Positions 39,104-47,368 of a DNA stretch of 64,000 nucleotides are shown here, piece after piece (the first letter of the stretch is position 1; each line of letters starts with the position of its first letter). Source of the DNA: Roseiarcus sp963761435 (lineage in GTDB: Bacteria; Pseudomonadota; Alphaproteobacteria; Rhizobiales; Beijerinckiaceae). The stretch spans positions 620,001-684,000 of the forward strand of contig CAVXHJ010000010.1 in the NCBI GenBank assembly GCA_963761435.1. The letters are read 5' to 3'. A program made the position numbers and the translations under genes. Under the pieces are notes generated by a model. It did no database searches. It had not been told where the DNA came from and saw only the letters and a list, made by a program, of their open reading frames with translations.

Positions 39104-39991
39104 ATGACCAACGCTGATCGCCGAAGTCCCCTTGGCGCGGTAAGCGGCGTCGGCGTCGGATTCAAGCCGGAGCATTTCGACGCAATCGTCGAAACCAGGC
39201 CTAGGCTCGGGTTCTTCGAGGTCCACGCGGAGAATTACATGGGCGCGGGCGGGCCGCCGCATCGCCGCCTCGACGGCATCCGCGAGCGCTATCCGGTTTC
39301 GCTGCATGGCGTCGGCCTGTCGATCGGTTCGCCTGGACCGCTCGACGCCAAGCATCTTCAGCGGCTCGCGGCAGTCGCCAGGCGCTTCGAGCCGGCTCTG
39401 GTCTCCGAGCATTTGGCCTGGTCGACGCACGAGGGCGCGTTCTTCAACGACCTCCTGCCCCTGCCCTATACGCCCGAAACGCTGGGCCGGGTTGTTGACC
39501 ACATCGACGAAGTGCAGAACGCGCTGCGACGGCCGATGCTCCTCGAGAATCCCTCGACCTATGTTGTGTTCGAAGAGAGCACGATCGCCGAGAGCGACTT
39601 TCTGCGCGAGATCGCGCGGCGCGCCGGCTGCGGCCTCTTGCTCGACGTCAACAACGTCTTCGTCAGCGCCGCGAACCACGGCTACGACCCCTATCACTAC
39701 CTAGCCGACTTTCCGCTCCATGCGGTGGGCGAAATCCATGTTGCGGGCTACGCCGAGGACGCGGATGACGCCGGCCTTCCGCTCTTGATCGACTCCCACG
39801 ATTCGCCGGTCCGCGACGCCGTCTGGGCGCTTTACGCCGAGGCGATCTGGCGGCTCGGGACCACGCCGACCCTGATCGAATGGGACAACAACGTGCCCGC
39901 GTGGCCGGCGCTGCTCGCCGAGGCGCGCCGAGCCGAGCGGGTCATGGCGGTCGCAACCGCGAAAAGACCGGAGCGCGCCGATGCCGTTTGA
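39104..39991 (+). CDS. bufB: DUF692 (MbnB/TglH/BufB-type) metal-dependent peptide-modifying enzyme
   Basis: This is a 295-residue TIM-barrel protein of the DUF692 family. Members are multinuclear iron enzymes that modify Cys residues of ribosomal peptides. Likely metal ligands are the His and acidic residues in FFEVHAENY, SLHGVGLSIG, SEHLAWS, LLDVNNVFVSAANHG and GEIHVAGY. It is first in an operon with the DUF2063 partner (11-nt overlap) and a DoxX protein. In bufferin systems the BufA precursor gene precedes bufB; here only 154 nt separate bufB from the divergent sigma gene and no such gene fits. Confidence 0.88.
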   Translation: MTNADRRSPLGAVSGVGVGFKPEHFDAIVETRPRLGFFEVHAENYMGAGGPPHRRLDGIRERYPVSLHGVGLSIGSPGPLDAKHLQRLAAVARRFEPALVSEHLAWSTHEGAFFNDLLPLPYTPETLGRVVDHIDEVQNALRRPMLLENPSTYVVFEESTIAESDFLREIARRAGCGLLLDVNNVFVSAANHGYDPYHYLADFPLHAVGEIHVAGYAEDADDAGLPLLIDSHDSPVRDAVWALYAEAIWRLGTTPTLIEWDNNVPAWPALLAEARRAERVMAVATAKRPERADAV

Positions 39992-40739
39992 GGCGACGAT
40001 CAGCGCCTTTGCGGCGGCGCTCGGCGAGCCCTCACTAGCTCCGCCAGCGATGACCCGGGGACGCCTCGGAACGACCGATGGCCACCGCTTTTCGGTCTAC
40101 CGCAACAATGTCGCTGTGGGGCTGATCGGCGCGCTCGAGGCCCGCTATCCCGTCTCGCGCCGGTTCGCGGGCGACGATCTGTTCCGCGCCATGGCGCGCG
40201 CGTTTGTGCGCTCCCATAAGCCGCGCTCGCCGGTGATGATCGCCTATGGCGAGGATTTTCCGGAGTTCGTCGCCGCATGGGAGGGAACGGATGCGCGCCT
40301 CGCTGACGTGGCGCGGCTCGAAAACGCCTGGGTCGAGGCCTATCACGCTGCCGACGCCGCCGCCGCGACGCTCGGCGACCTTGCCGAACTGAGGCCCGAC
40401 TGTTTGCCGGAGGCGCGGATCGCGTTTCACCCTGCCGCGCGGATCTTGCGCTTTTCGACGCCGGCCGCCTCGATCTGGGCCTCGGCTCAGGGCTGCGCCG
40501 GCGCCGCTGAGCCGATCAGGGATATCGCCGAAGACGCGCTCGTCACTCGCCCCGACGCCGACGTCCGGGTGCGCATCCTGCCGCCGCTCGGTTACGATTT
40601 CGCGCTCGAGCTCAAGGAAGGCGCGACCCTCATCGAGGCGGCGCTGGCGCTGAACCACCCCGCCTTCGACTTCGGAACCCATCTCGTCGGATTGGTCGAA
40701 TCCGGCGCGGTCGCCTCCATCATCCCAGGCATTCTGTGA
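39981..40739 (+). CDS. bufC: DUF2063 (BufC/MbnC-type) partner protein
   Basis: This is a 252-residue protein with an N-terminal DUF2063-type DNA-binding-like helical domain (YRNNVAVGLIGALEARYPVS and RFAGDDLFRAMARAFVRSHK). The C-terminal alpha/beta domain is similar to MbnC-like partners. In related systems it forms a complex with the DUF692 enzyme and presents the precursor peptide. The ATG overlaps the bufB stop by 11 nt, and its own stop overlaps the next ATG (TGATG), so synthesis is tightly coupled. Confidence 0.85.
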   Translation: MPFEATISAFAAALGEPSLAPPAMTRGRLGTTDGHRFSVYRNNVAVGLIGALEARYPVSRRFAGDDLFRAMARAFVRSHKPRSPVMIAYGEDFPEFVAAWEGTDARLADVARLENAWVEAYHAADAAAATLGDLAELRPDCLPEARIAFHPAARILRFSTPAASIWASAQGCAGAAEPIRDIAEDALVTRPDADVRVRILPPLGYDFALELKEGATLIEAALALNHPAFDFGTHLVGLVESGAVASIIPGIL

Positions 40740-41254
40740 TGGCCGCTGGCGCCGGACGCACGATGGCGCTCGCCCCATCCAATCCAATCGCCCGCCTGAC
40801 CGAGGCCGTATTCAGCCTGATCCCCGCTTGGCTCCCGCTCCTCCTGTTGCGCCTGACGCTGGCGCGGCCGTTTTTCGCCTCCGGGCTCACCCGCTGGGAC
40901 GGCTGGTTCAATCTCTCCTTCGGCACGAAGATCCTGTTCGAGCAGGACTACAAGCTCCACTTCTTCGGCGCCGAGATCGCGTTTCCGCTGCCTGACATCG
41001 TCGCGGCGATGGCGAGCACGGCCGAGATCGTGCTGCCGATGCTCGTCGCCTTCGGGCTCCTCACCCGCTGGGCCGCGCTCGGGCTTCTATGCATGACCGC
41101 GGTCATCCAGCTCACCTATCCGGACGCCTGGCCGGACTATCACCTGCCCTGGGCGGCGATGGCGCTCGCGATCATGACCTTCGGGCCGGGCGCGGCGTCG
41201 CTCGACCGGCTCATCGGCCTCGACGGCGGGACTGGGGCGCGCCGGGACTATTAG
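40739..41254 (+). CDS. bufD: DoxX-family membrane protein of the buf operon
   Basis: This is a 171-residue, four-helix DoxX protein (LPLLLLRLTLARPFFASGLT, IVAAMASTAEIVLPMLVAFG, WAALGLLCMTAVIQLTYPDA). It is third in the operon, with ATG at 40739 overlapping the bufC stop. DoxX proteins are usual fourth members of bufferin operons, with an unproven redox or membrane role. The stop codon overlaps the antisense stop of an IS5-type transposase remnant, so the operon end has been touched by an insertion event. Confidence 0.82.
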   Translation: MAAGAGRTMALAPSNPIARLTEAVFSLIPAWLPLLLLRLTLARPFFASGLTRWDGWFNLSFGTKILFEQDYKLHFFGAEIAFPLPDIVAAMASTAEIVLPMLVAFGLLTRWAALGLLCMTAVIQLTYPDAWPDYHLPWAAMALAIMTFGPGAASLDRLIGLDGGTGARRDY

Positions 41255-41390
41255 CGCGCGGACTCGTTGGCGCGCAGCCAAATGCGCATGGAGGCGAGCT
41301 TCACAAACGCGAGATAGTTGGCCGCGAGCTTGTCGTACCGGTCGCAACGCGCCGTCAATTTCTCACCGATAGACCCCCTGGCGAACAATC
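41251..41390 (-). mobile_element. 3' remnant of an IS5-family transposase
   Basis: The minus strand reads IGEKLTARCDRYDKLAANYL and continues AFVKLASMRIWLRANESAR before a stop at 41251-41253. This matches the characteristic C-terminus of IS5-group (IS427-like) DDE transposases. Only about 45 codons remain, without catalytic residues or an identified inverted repeat. It abuts the end of the DoxX gene, marking an old insertion and deletion. Confidence 0.75.
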
Positions 41391-41415
41391 CGAGCGAGTG
41401 CGGTACATGCGCGAT

Positions 41416-41997
41416 CTATGCAGGAATGTCCCGCACCACCTCAGTCAACTGGCCGGAACTGATCTCGAAGAAGAAGCCGTACAGCTTGACATGTTTCGGG
41501 ACTGCCGGGCTCGAGCGAAGCAACTGGACGTCATGGTTGATCGACTTCTCGAAATCCATGATGGCAAGGCTATCGTGATCAAACATCGTCGAGATGTCAG
41601 CGTGATGATGATCGTGGAACTCCTCGATGAGCAGCTCGGGCGTGAGAGTCGTCGTGCCGCAGAACGAGTGGTGAACAACAACGACATTCTGAACGTTGAA
41701 TATATAGTCCATGGCCGCCACGGACTCGAGAGCGAAGGCGGCGCGTCCACCCGCGTTGGTCTCGACAAACATTGTTCGGGTAGACCCAACCCGATTGCCG
41801 TTCTTGTCGAGAATATTTTCGCCCGGGTAGACCTCATCGCCAAAATACGCGGCGACCGCCTGGGGGATTTCGGCCGCACGGGGGTCAAAGCAGTGGATCA
41901 CCAGGGTCTTCATCGGGATGGCCTGGTACGCTCCTTCGAAGGTGTTCATATCGAACCCGGGTTGGTTCCTGTACTCGTACTCGCTGTACTTGCTCAT
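41416..41997 (-). CDS. beta-class carbonic anhydrase-like protein
   Basis: This is a 193-residue protein. Cys36, Asp38 and Arg40 in HCFDPRA form the zinc-Cys/Asp-Arg dyad motif of beta carbonic anhydrases. His110 and Cys113 in VVHHSFCG supply the other zinc ligands. It would interconvert CO2 and bicarbonate in the cytoplasm. The start MSKYSEYEYRN at 41997 follows GGAGCAGAAAA. Surrounding segments are not typical of classical Can or CynT, so it belongs to a divergent subgroup. It stands alone between the IS remnant and the P460-type gene. Confidence 0.75.
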   Translation of the reverse strand: MSKYSEYEYRNQPGFDMNTFEGAYQAIPMKTLVIHCFDPRAAEIPQAVAAYFGDEVYPGENILDKNGNRVGSTRTMFVETNAGGRAAFALESVAAMDYIFNVQNVVVVHHSFCGTTTLTPELLIEEFHDHHHADISTMFDHDSLAIMDFEKSINHDVQLLRSSPAVPKHVKLYGFFFEISSGQLTEVVRDIPA

Positions 41998-42141
41998 TTT
42001 TCTGCTCCATCCGCGCTTAATTTTGAACGCGACGCGGCCGCATCGCGTCGTTTCACCGCAACGCAGCAATTCGGCCCTGATCGAGTGCATTCGCCGACTC
42101 AGCAAGCCATCCGCTCGGCAGTTTGTGGGTTTGCGGCCCAG

Positions 42142-42699
42142 CTAGCGCTCCGGGTAGGCCGTGAAGACGTAATCCTTCGCCGCCACGATCGTGTGGCAGG
42201 CGAACCCGCATTTGGCGTCGTGCTCCTGCGGCGGCGCATCCGTGTCGTCGCCAGGCCTGAACGTCTCGGACGCAGCGTCATACTCGAACGCGGCGCATCC
42301 CCATCCGCCGCTGTCGGCGAACCTCTTGCTGTCTTTGACCATGAAGTCGACGTCATGCAGGGCGACTGGCACGATGGGCGGGCCGGGCTGGTCATCGGCC
42401 TTCTTCGCCGTCCAGTGGATCTTCGCCAACCTCGCGCCGTCGGGGAAAGGCTTGCCGTTGTCGGGAATGCCGGCCTTGTAGGCCTCGATCATCGCCGGAT
42501 TGCCGAGGATCGTCGCGAGCTTGTCTCCGTTGTGACTGATGGAGATGACCTGCCAATCTTCGTATCCCCTGAATTCTGAGAACGCGAGCCCGCCGGGCAC
42601 CTGCACGGAATATCTGTCCTGCGCCGCCAGCGCAATTCCCGCCAAGAGGGAAGGCAATATAATCATCGCAACAGCGGCCTTGATGTTTATCCTGGACAT
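42142..42699 (-). CDS. cytochrome P460-family periplasmic protein
   Basis: This is a 185-residue protein with a Sec signal peptide (AVAMIILPSLLAGIALAAQ). A P460-type beta-barrel core follows (FSEFRGYEDWQVISISHNGD ... GGWGCAAFEY) and a C-terminal haem site. P460 cytochromes cross-link haem to a Lys and oxidise hydroxylamine; relatives are found in methanotrophs. The haem site here reads CGFACH (Cys164, Cys168, His169), with three residues between the cysteines rather than two. GGGGAGCAAGCT precedes the ATG at 42699. Catalytic activity is not established. Confidence 0.82.
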   Translation of the reverse strand: MSRINIKAAVAMIILPSLLAGIALAAQDRYSVQVPGGLAFSEFRGYEDWQVISISHNGDKLATILGNPAMIEAYKAGIPDNGKPFPDGARLAKIHWTAKKADDQPGPPIVPVALHDVDFMVKDSKRFADSGGWGCAAFEYDAASETFRPGDDTDAPPQEHDAKCGFACHTIVAAKDYVFTAYPER

Positions 42700-42897
42700 A
42701 GCTTGCTCCCCGGTTTGCCCGTCGGCGACGTTGCAGCCTCCGTTGAATAGACAGCAGGCGTCAAGGCCCGGCTCATGCGACAGTTTTGCGACAGAAACCC
42801 AGCCTCTCGCGCTATTGACGCGCCCTGATGCGCCATGGCTTTAAGCGCCTCGCGAAGGCGCTCGGCGTCGCTCGTCCTTGAGAGGAGACCTGACGCC

Positions 42898-44332
42898 ATG
42901 CCGCATTGGCCACAGCACGGGCGCATCGCGGGCCCGATCGTGATGATCGGCTTCGGATCGATCGGCAAAGGGACGCTGCCGCTGATCGAACGCCACTTCG
43001 AATTCGACCAGGAACGGTTCGTCGTCATCGACCCGAACGACGCCGACCGCAAGCTTCTCGATGAGCGTGGAGTCCGCTTCGTCCACCTCGGCCTGACGCG
43101 GGAGAATTATCGCGACGCACTCAAGAAGTACCTGACCGCGGGCGAAGGCCAAGGCTTCTGCGTCAACCTCTCGGTGGACACATCCTCGCTCGACTTGATG
43201 CGCTATTGCCGCGAGATCGGCGCCCTCTACATCGACACCGTCGTCGAGCCGTGGCCGGGCTTCTACTATGACAAGTCGCTCGGCAACGAGGCGCGCACGA
43301 ACTATGCCTTGCGCGAGACGGTGCTGGCCGAACGGCGCAAGAATCCCGGCGGTCCGACCGCCGTCTCATGTTGCGGCGCGAATCCCGGCATGGTCTCCTG
43401 GTTCGTCAAGCAGGCGCTGGTCAATCTCGCCCACGATCTCAAGGATAAAGCCCCCGCGCCGAAGACGAAGGGCGAGTGGGGCCGTCTCGCTGAGCGCCTT
43501 GGCGTCAAGGGCGTCCATATCGCCGAGCGCGACACCCAGCGCGCGACGAAGCCGAAGCCCCGCAACGTGTTCGTGAACACCTGGTCGATCGAGGGCTTCC
43601 TGTCCGAGGGGATGCAGCCGGCCGAGCTTGGCTGGGGCACGCACGAGAAATGGGCCCCGGCGAATGCGGGCTTCCATAAGAGCGGCTGCGGCGCGGCGAT
43701 CTTTATAAACCAGCCCGGCGCCAACACACGGGTGCGTTCATGGACCCCGACCGCCAGGGGACAGTTCGGTTTTCTCGTCACCCACAATGAGTTCGATCTC
43801 GATCGCCGACTACTACACCGTGCGCAACGCGAAGGGCGAAGCTGTCTACCGGCCGACATGTCACTATGCTTATCACCCGTGCGACGATGCGGTGCTGAGC
43901 TTGCACGAACTCTTCGGCCGCGCCGGCGAGATCCAGAGCGCCCATCATATTCTCGGCGAAGCCGAAATCCTCGACGGCATCGACGAACTCGGAGTGCTCC
44001 TCTACGGTCACGCCCGCAACGCGTACTGGTACGGTTCGCAGCTCTCTGTGGAGGAGACACGAGCGCTCGCGCCTTATCAGAACGCGACCGGAATGCAGGT
44101 CACTTCCGCGGTGCTGGCCGGCATGGTCTGGGCGCTGGAGAATCCGCGCGCCGGCATTGTCGAGGCCGACGAGCTCGATTTCCGCCGCTGCCTCGAAATT
44201 CAGACGCCTTATCTTGGCCCGGTCATCGGCGCCTACACCGACTGGACGCCGCTCGTGGGTCGCCCCGGCCTCTTTCCCGAGGCCATCGACGAGAGCGATC
44301 CCTGGCAGTTCCGCAACGTTCTGGTGGCGTGA
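42898..44332 (+). CDS. hss: homospermidine synthase, one frameshift
   Basis: This is an NAD-dependent homospermidine synthase of the saccharopine-dehydrogenase-like fold. The N-terminal nucleotide-binding motif is VMIGFGSIGKGTLPLIERHF. Other blocks are NLSVDTSSLDLMRYCREIGA, SCCGANPGMVSWFVKQAL and, after the break, IADYYTVRNAKGEAVYRPTC. It makes homospermidine from putrescine or spermidine, a common polyamine route in Rhizobiales. The frame changes at 43790-43793. Dropping one T from GAGTTCG joins GFLVTHNE to SISIADYY and gives 477 residues, the normal family size. Insertion error or a recent mutation cannot be separated here. Confidence 0.88.
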
Positions 44333-44766
44333 TTATTTAGAGATCAGGGGCGGCCCTCCTGGCCGACCCTGGGCGTCGGCTGCGCAAACGCCGCTTCAGC
44401 GAGCGAGCAGTACGCGGGCAACCGGCGGAATGGCGGCGCAAATCGTCTTCGGCAAGACAATTGCCGCACGAAGGCCCTCAGCCATGGCGACGCCGAGGCC
44501 GGAAGGACCGTAACGGTTCAACGGTGCGAGCTGAGCCTTGAGATCGCACACGAGCAGCGGTGAAGCGGACTCAGACCGGCCGTATTCGGTATTCGATGAG
44601 CAGGGCATATTCGTTCTGTTTTTCGTTTGAGGTTCCAATCATTGCTTTATCAAGCCATCTACAGATGGGATGCAGGGCGTCAATTTCAATGCTAGAGCCC
44701 TTTGTGAAATATAGCCCGCAATTGCACGGCGGCGGCAACCTCGGACGTCATAACACCTTGGCTAAG
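44333..44766. other. intergenic region after hss, hairpin at its start
   Basis: This is about 430 nt. An imperfect hairpin at 44347-44369 (GGGGCGGCC with GGCCGACCC, 5-nt loop, one mismatch) lies 15 nt after the hss stop and could end transcription, though it lacks a T-run. Small frames such as 44396-44638 (minus) have no recognisable domain. The right end is AT-richer and adjoins the truncated polysaccharide-export gene. Confidence 0.35.
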
Positions 44767-45051
44767 TCAAGGCTGGGCAATGATTTTCAGCTCCACCAAC
44801 CGTCTTTCGATGGCGCGCGCCAAATCGTCTTCGGTGCGACCTGCTGCTTTGATTCTGCCTACGTAGGGAAAGTTGATCGTGCCGTCGGGTTCGACCCGCG
44901 CGCTCCAGTCCAGATCGGGATGGTCGACGATCCGGATCGCAACCACGTCCAGCGGCGTCAGGATGCGGCCGCCGCCTTGCGCGGCAAGAGCGATCGTCGC
45001 CGCGAGGAGCCAAACGCATAGCCAGATCGCCCCGGTGAACGCCAGACGCAT
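44767..45051 (-). CDS. truncated polysaccharide-export (Wza-type) N-terminal domain protein
   Basis: This is a 94-residue product with a signal peptide (LAFTGAIWLCVWLLAATIAL) and one Poly_export domain (LTPLDVVAIRIVDHPDLDWS, then GTINFPYVGRIKAAGRTEDD). It stops at KIIAQP, where full-length proteins continue into an SLBB domain. The ATG overlaps the mtnK stop (TGATG), so it is translationally coupled to the kinase. No continuation is visible in other frames downstream, so this is a real truncation. Whether the stub functions is unknown. Confidence 0.65.
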   Translation of the reverse strand: MRLAFTGAIWLCVWLLAATIALAAQGGGRILTPLDVVAIRIVDHPDLDWSARVEPDGTINFPYVGRIKAAGRTEDDLARAIERRLVELKIIAQP

Positions 45052-46313
45052 CACGGTCTCCCGCGCTCTACGGCGCGCGCAGCGGCCACCGCGTCCGCTA
45101 TGCCGGCGAAGCCTTTTGCGCCGAGCATCAGCTCGCGCGCGAGTCCAAGGGCCTTCGCTTCGCATTGCGCGCGCCGCTCCGGGTCCGCGATCGACTCGAG
45201 GTCCTCGACATGGGCGAGCCCGAGGATGCGGCGGATCATTTTTGCTCCTGCGAAGCCCAATGTGTCCTCGAACAGGGCGCGCAGGAATCGACCCCTCTCC
45301 TTTTCCATCGCCCTCCGGTCGTCTTCGGACGTAAACAGGCTTCTGGGATAGGCGTCCCCCGAGGTCGCCCCGCGCCACAATTCGAGAAAGCGATCGCTGA
45401 ACCCGGACCAGACTTGTTCAGCCTGAGAGAGAATCCATTCGCGATAAATGTCTCGCGCGCCGGGTGCGGCCTCGTGTCCGCCTTGCGCGAAATAGGCGAG
45501 GAAGAGATTGCCGATCACCGCGCCGACATCGAACCCCATCGGCCCGATGAAGGCGAATTCCGGGTCGATGACGCGGGTGTCGTCCGGAGTCGCCATGATC
45601 GAACCGGTGTGGAGGTCGCCGTGGATCAGCGCCTGAGCCTCGGTCATGAACTTCAGTTTCAGCGCTTGCGCGGCAACCTTGAGCGCGCTGTCGCGCTCGA
45701 ACGCCTGTTTCTGTCCATCGAGGTAAGGCCGGGTCCAGCGGTTGAGCGGAGCTTCGCGGTAAGGATCGGTAAAGACGAGGTCCTCGGTGATCTTGCACAA
45801 GGCGGTGTTCGGCGCGAACAGCTCAACCCGCGCCTTGTGCTCGGCCGCAGTTCCCGCCAGCGCCGAGGTGTTGAACAGCGTCGAGGCGAGAAACTCGGAT
45901 ATGTCGCGGGCGAAACGCGGATATTCGATCGCCTGGATGAGCCCCTTGCGCATGATGACATGGGGCCGGAGATATTCCATCACGATCATCGCCTGCGCGC
46001 GGTCGAAGTGGAACACCTCAGGCGTCAGGCCGGGCGCGTGGCGGGCCTGCTCGGTCAGCGCCCGATATTCGAACCAGCTCCGCTCGAGCGGCAGCGGCCA
46101 GGATTCGCCGACCAGCCGCACGTAGGGCAGCGCCTGCTTGACCACGACGCCGTCACGCGCCCCCTCGACGATGAAGACGAGATTGAGATTGCCGTCGCCG
46201 ACCTCGCGGATCCGCCAGCTGGACGGGGGGCCTCCGAGCTTCTCGCGGGCGGCCGGGATATCGCTGAGTGAGCCGGCGAGGCGCGAGCCGTCGACCGGCG
46301 CGTAGGTCACCAT
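45051..46313 (-). CDS. mtnK: 5-methylthioribose kinase
   Basis: This is a 420-residue protein-kinase-like sugar kinase. The nucleotide loop GDGNLNLVF is at about residues 39-47, the catalytic loop HGDLHTGS at 231-238 and the metal-binding DPEFAF at 250-255, all MtnK signatures. It phosphorylates methylthioribose in methionine salvage. The ATG at 46313 lies 4 nt after the permease stop, so it shares the ABC transporter operon. This points to uptake of external methylthioribose. mtnA and later salvage genes are not in the window. Confidence 0.9.
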   Translation of the reverse strand: MVTYAPVDGSRLAGSLSDIPAAREKLGGPPSSWRIREVGDGNLNLVFIVEGARDGVVVKQALPYVRLVGESWPLPLERSWFEYRALTEQARHAPGLTPEVFHFDRAQAMIVMEYLRPHVIMRKGLIQAIEYPRFARDISEFLASTLFNTSALAGTAAEHKARVELFAPNTALCKITEDLVFTDPYREAPLNRWTRPYLDGQKQAFERDSALKVAAQALKLKFMTEAQALIHGDLHTGSIMATPDDTRVIDPEFAFIGPMGFDVGAVIGNLFLAYFAQGGHEAAPGARDIYREWILSQAEQVWSGFSDRFLELWRGATSGDAYPRSLFTSEDDRRAMEKERGRFLRALFEDTLGFAGAKMIRRILGLAHVEDLESIADPERRAQCEAKALGLARELMLGAKGFAGIADAVAAARAVERGRP

Positions 46314-46317
46314 GGGT

Positions 46318-47355
46318 TCAGCCGGCCCGTTCGCCGCTACGCGCGGTGCGCAACCGCTCGGCGTAGACATTGATAATCAGCGCGATGAGCAGGATGAGGC
46401 CGCGGATGAGGATCTTGAGGAAGCTGTCGATCTTCACGTAGTCGAGGCCGTTGTTGAGGACGCCGAGCACGAAGAGGCCAACGATCGTGTTGCCGATGCC
46501 GCCGCGTCCGCCGAAGAGGCTCGTTCCGCCGACCACCACCGCGGCGATGGCGTCGAGCAGGAAGGTGTCGAACTCGTTCTGCTGGGCGCTGCCGAAATAG
46601 GCGACCCCGACCATCCCGGCGAAGCCTGAGCACACAGCCGAGATCACCATCACCGCGCCGACGACAAAGCGGACGTTGACCCCCGAATATTCCGCCGCCT
46701 CGCGGTTGCCGCCGACCATGTAAACGTAGCGGCCGAAGCGCGTGTAGGTCAGCACGAGATGGGCGACGAGCAGCAGGGTCGCTGCAACGACGATGATCCA
46801 CGGCAGGCCGAAGATCGTCTTGGATCCAAGCGTCAGAATGAGAGGCGGGACCGTATAGGCGATCTGGCCGCGGACGAGAACCGCCGATATGCCAGCGCCG
46901 ATCTGCATCATGGCGAGCGTCATTATGAAGGACGGGATGCCGATCCGGGTCACGCCGAAGGCGGTGAGGAGGCCAAGCGCGCCGCACGCAAGAAGCGCGA
47001 AAATGATCGCGATCGCGCCGGGCATGGGCAGATTGGCGATGTTCACATAGTCCGGCTGCATCGTGAAGTAGGTGAGCACGATCGCCGTGGCGTTGGCGAT
47101 CGCGCCGACGGAAAGGTCGATCTCCGCTGTCAGGATGACGAAGGTAAGGCCCACGGCCATGATTGCCGTGATCGACACCTGCTGGAGAATGTTCACGAGG
47201 TTGCTGACCGAGGCGAAAGTCGGGCTCGCAATGCTGAAGAACGCCACCAGCGCGATCAGTGTTATGAAGGGCGCGATGTTGCGCAATTGGTCGCGCAGGA
47301 AATCCCCGACCCGGAAGGCCCGGGCGGGACGCGCTTCGATGCTTGGCGTGTTCAT
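46318..47355 (-). CDS. sugar ABC transporter permease (RbsC/XylH type)
   Basis: This is a 345-residue permease with about ten membrane helices. The family block ILTAEIDLSVGAIANATAIV and the C-terminal AAVVVGGTSLFGGRGGIGNT are characteristic of carbohydrate-uptake type 2 transporters. It pairs with the double ATPase and the binding protein upstream in the same operon and is directly followed by mtnK. The predicted substrate is a pentose-like molecule, plausibly methylthioribose. Confidence 0.9.
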   Translation of the reverse strand: MNTPSIEARPARAFRVGDFLRDQLRNIAPFITLIALVAFFSIASPTFASVSNLVNILQQVSITAIMAVGLTFVILTAEIDLSVGAIANATAIVLTYFTMQPDYVNIANLPMPGAIAIIFALLACGALGLLTAFGVTRIGIPSFIMTLAMMQIGAGISAVLVRGQIAYTVPPLILTLGSKTIFGLPWIIVVAATLLLVAHLVLTYTRFGRYVYMVGGNREAAEYSGVNVRFVVGAVMVISAVCSGFAGMVGVAYFGSAQQNEFDTFLLDAIAAVVVGGTSLFGGRGGIGNTIVGLFVLGVLNNGLDYVKIDSFLKILIRGLILLIALIINVYAERLRTARSGERAG

Positions 47356-47368
47356 TCAAATCCCATCG

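Noticed and set aside
44560..45021. 153-codon plus-strand ORF
   Set aside because: It is antisense to the truncated polysaccharide-export gene, which has a signal peptide and a real domain.
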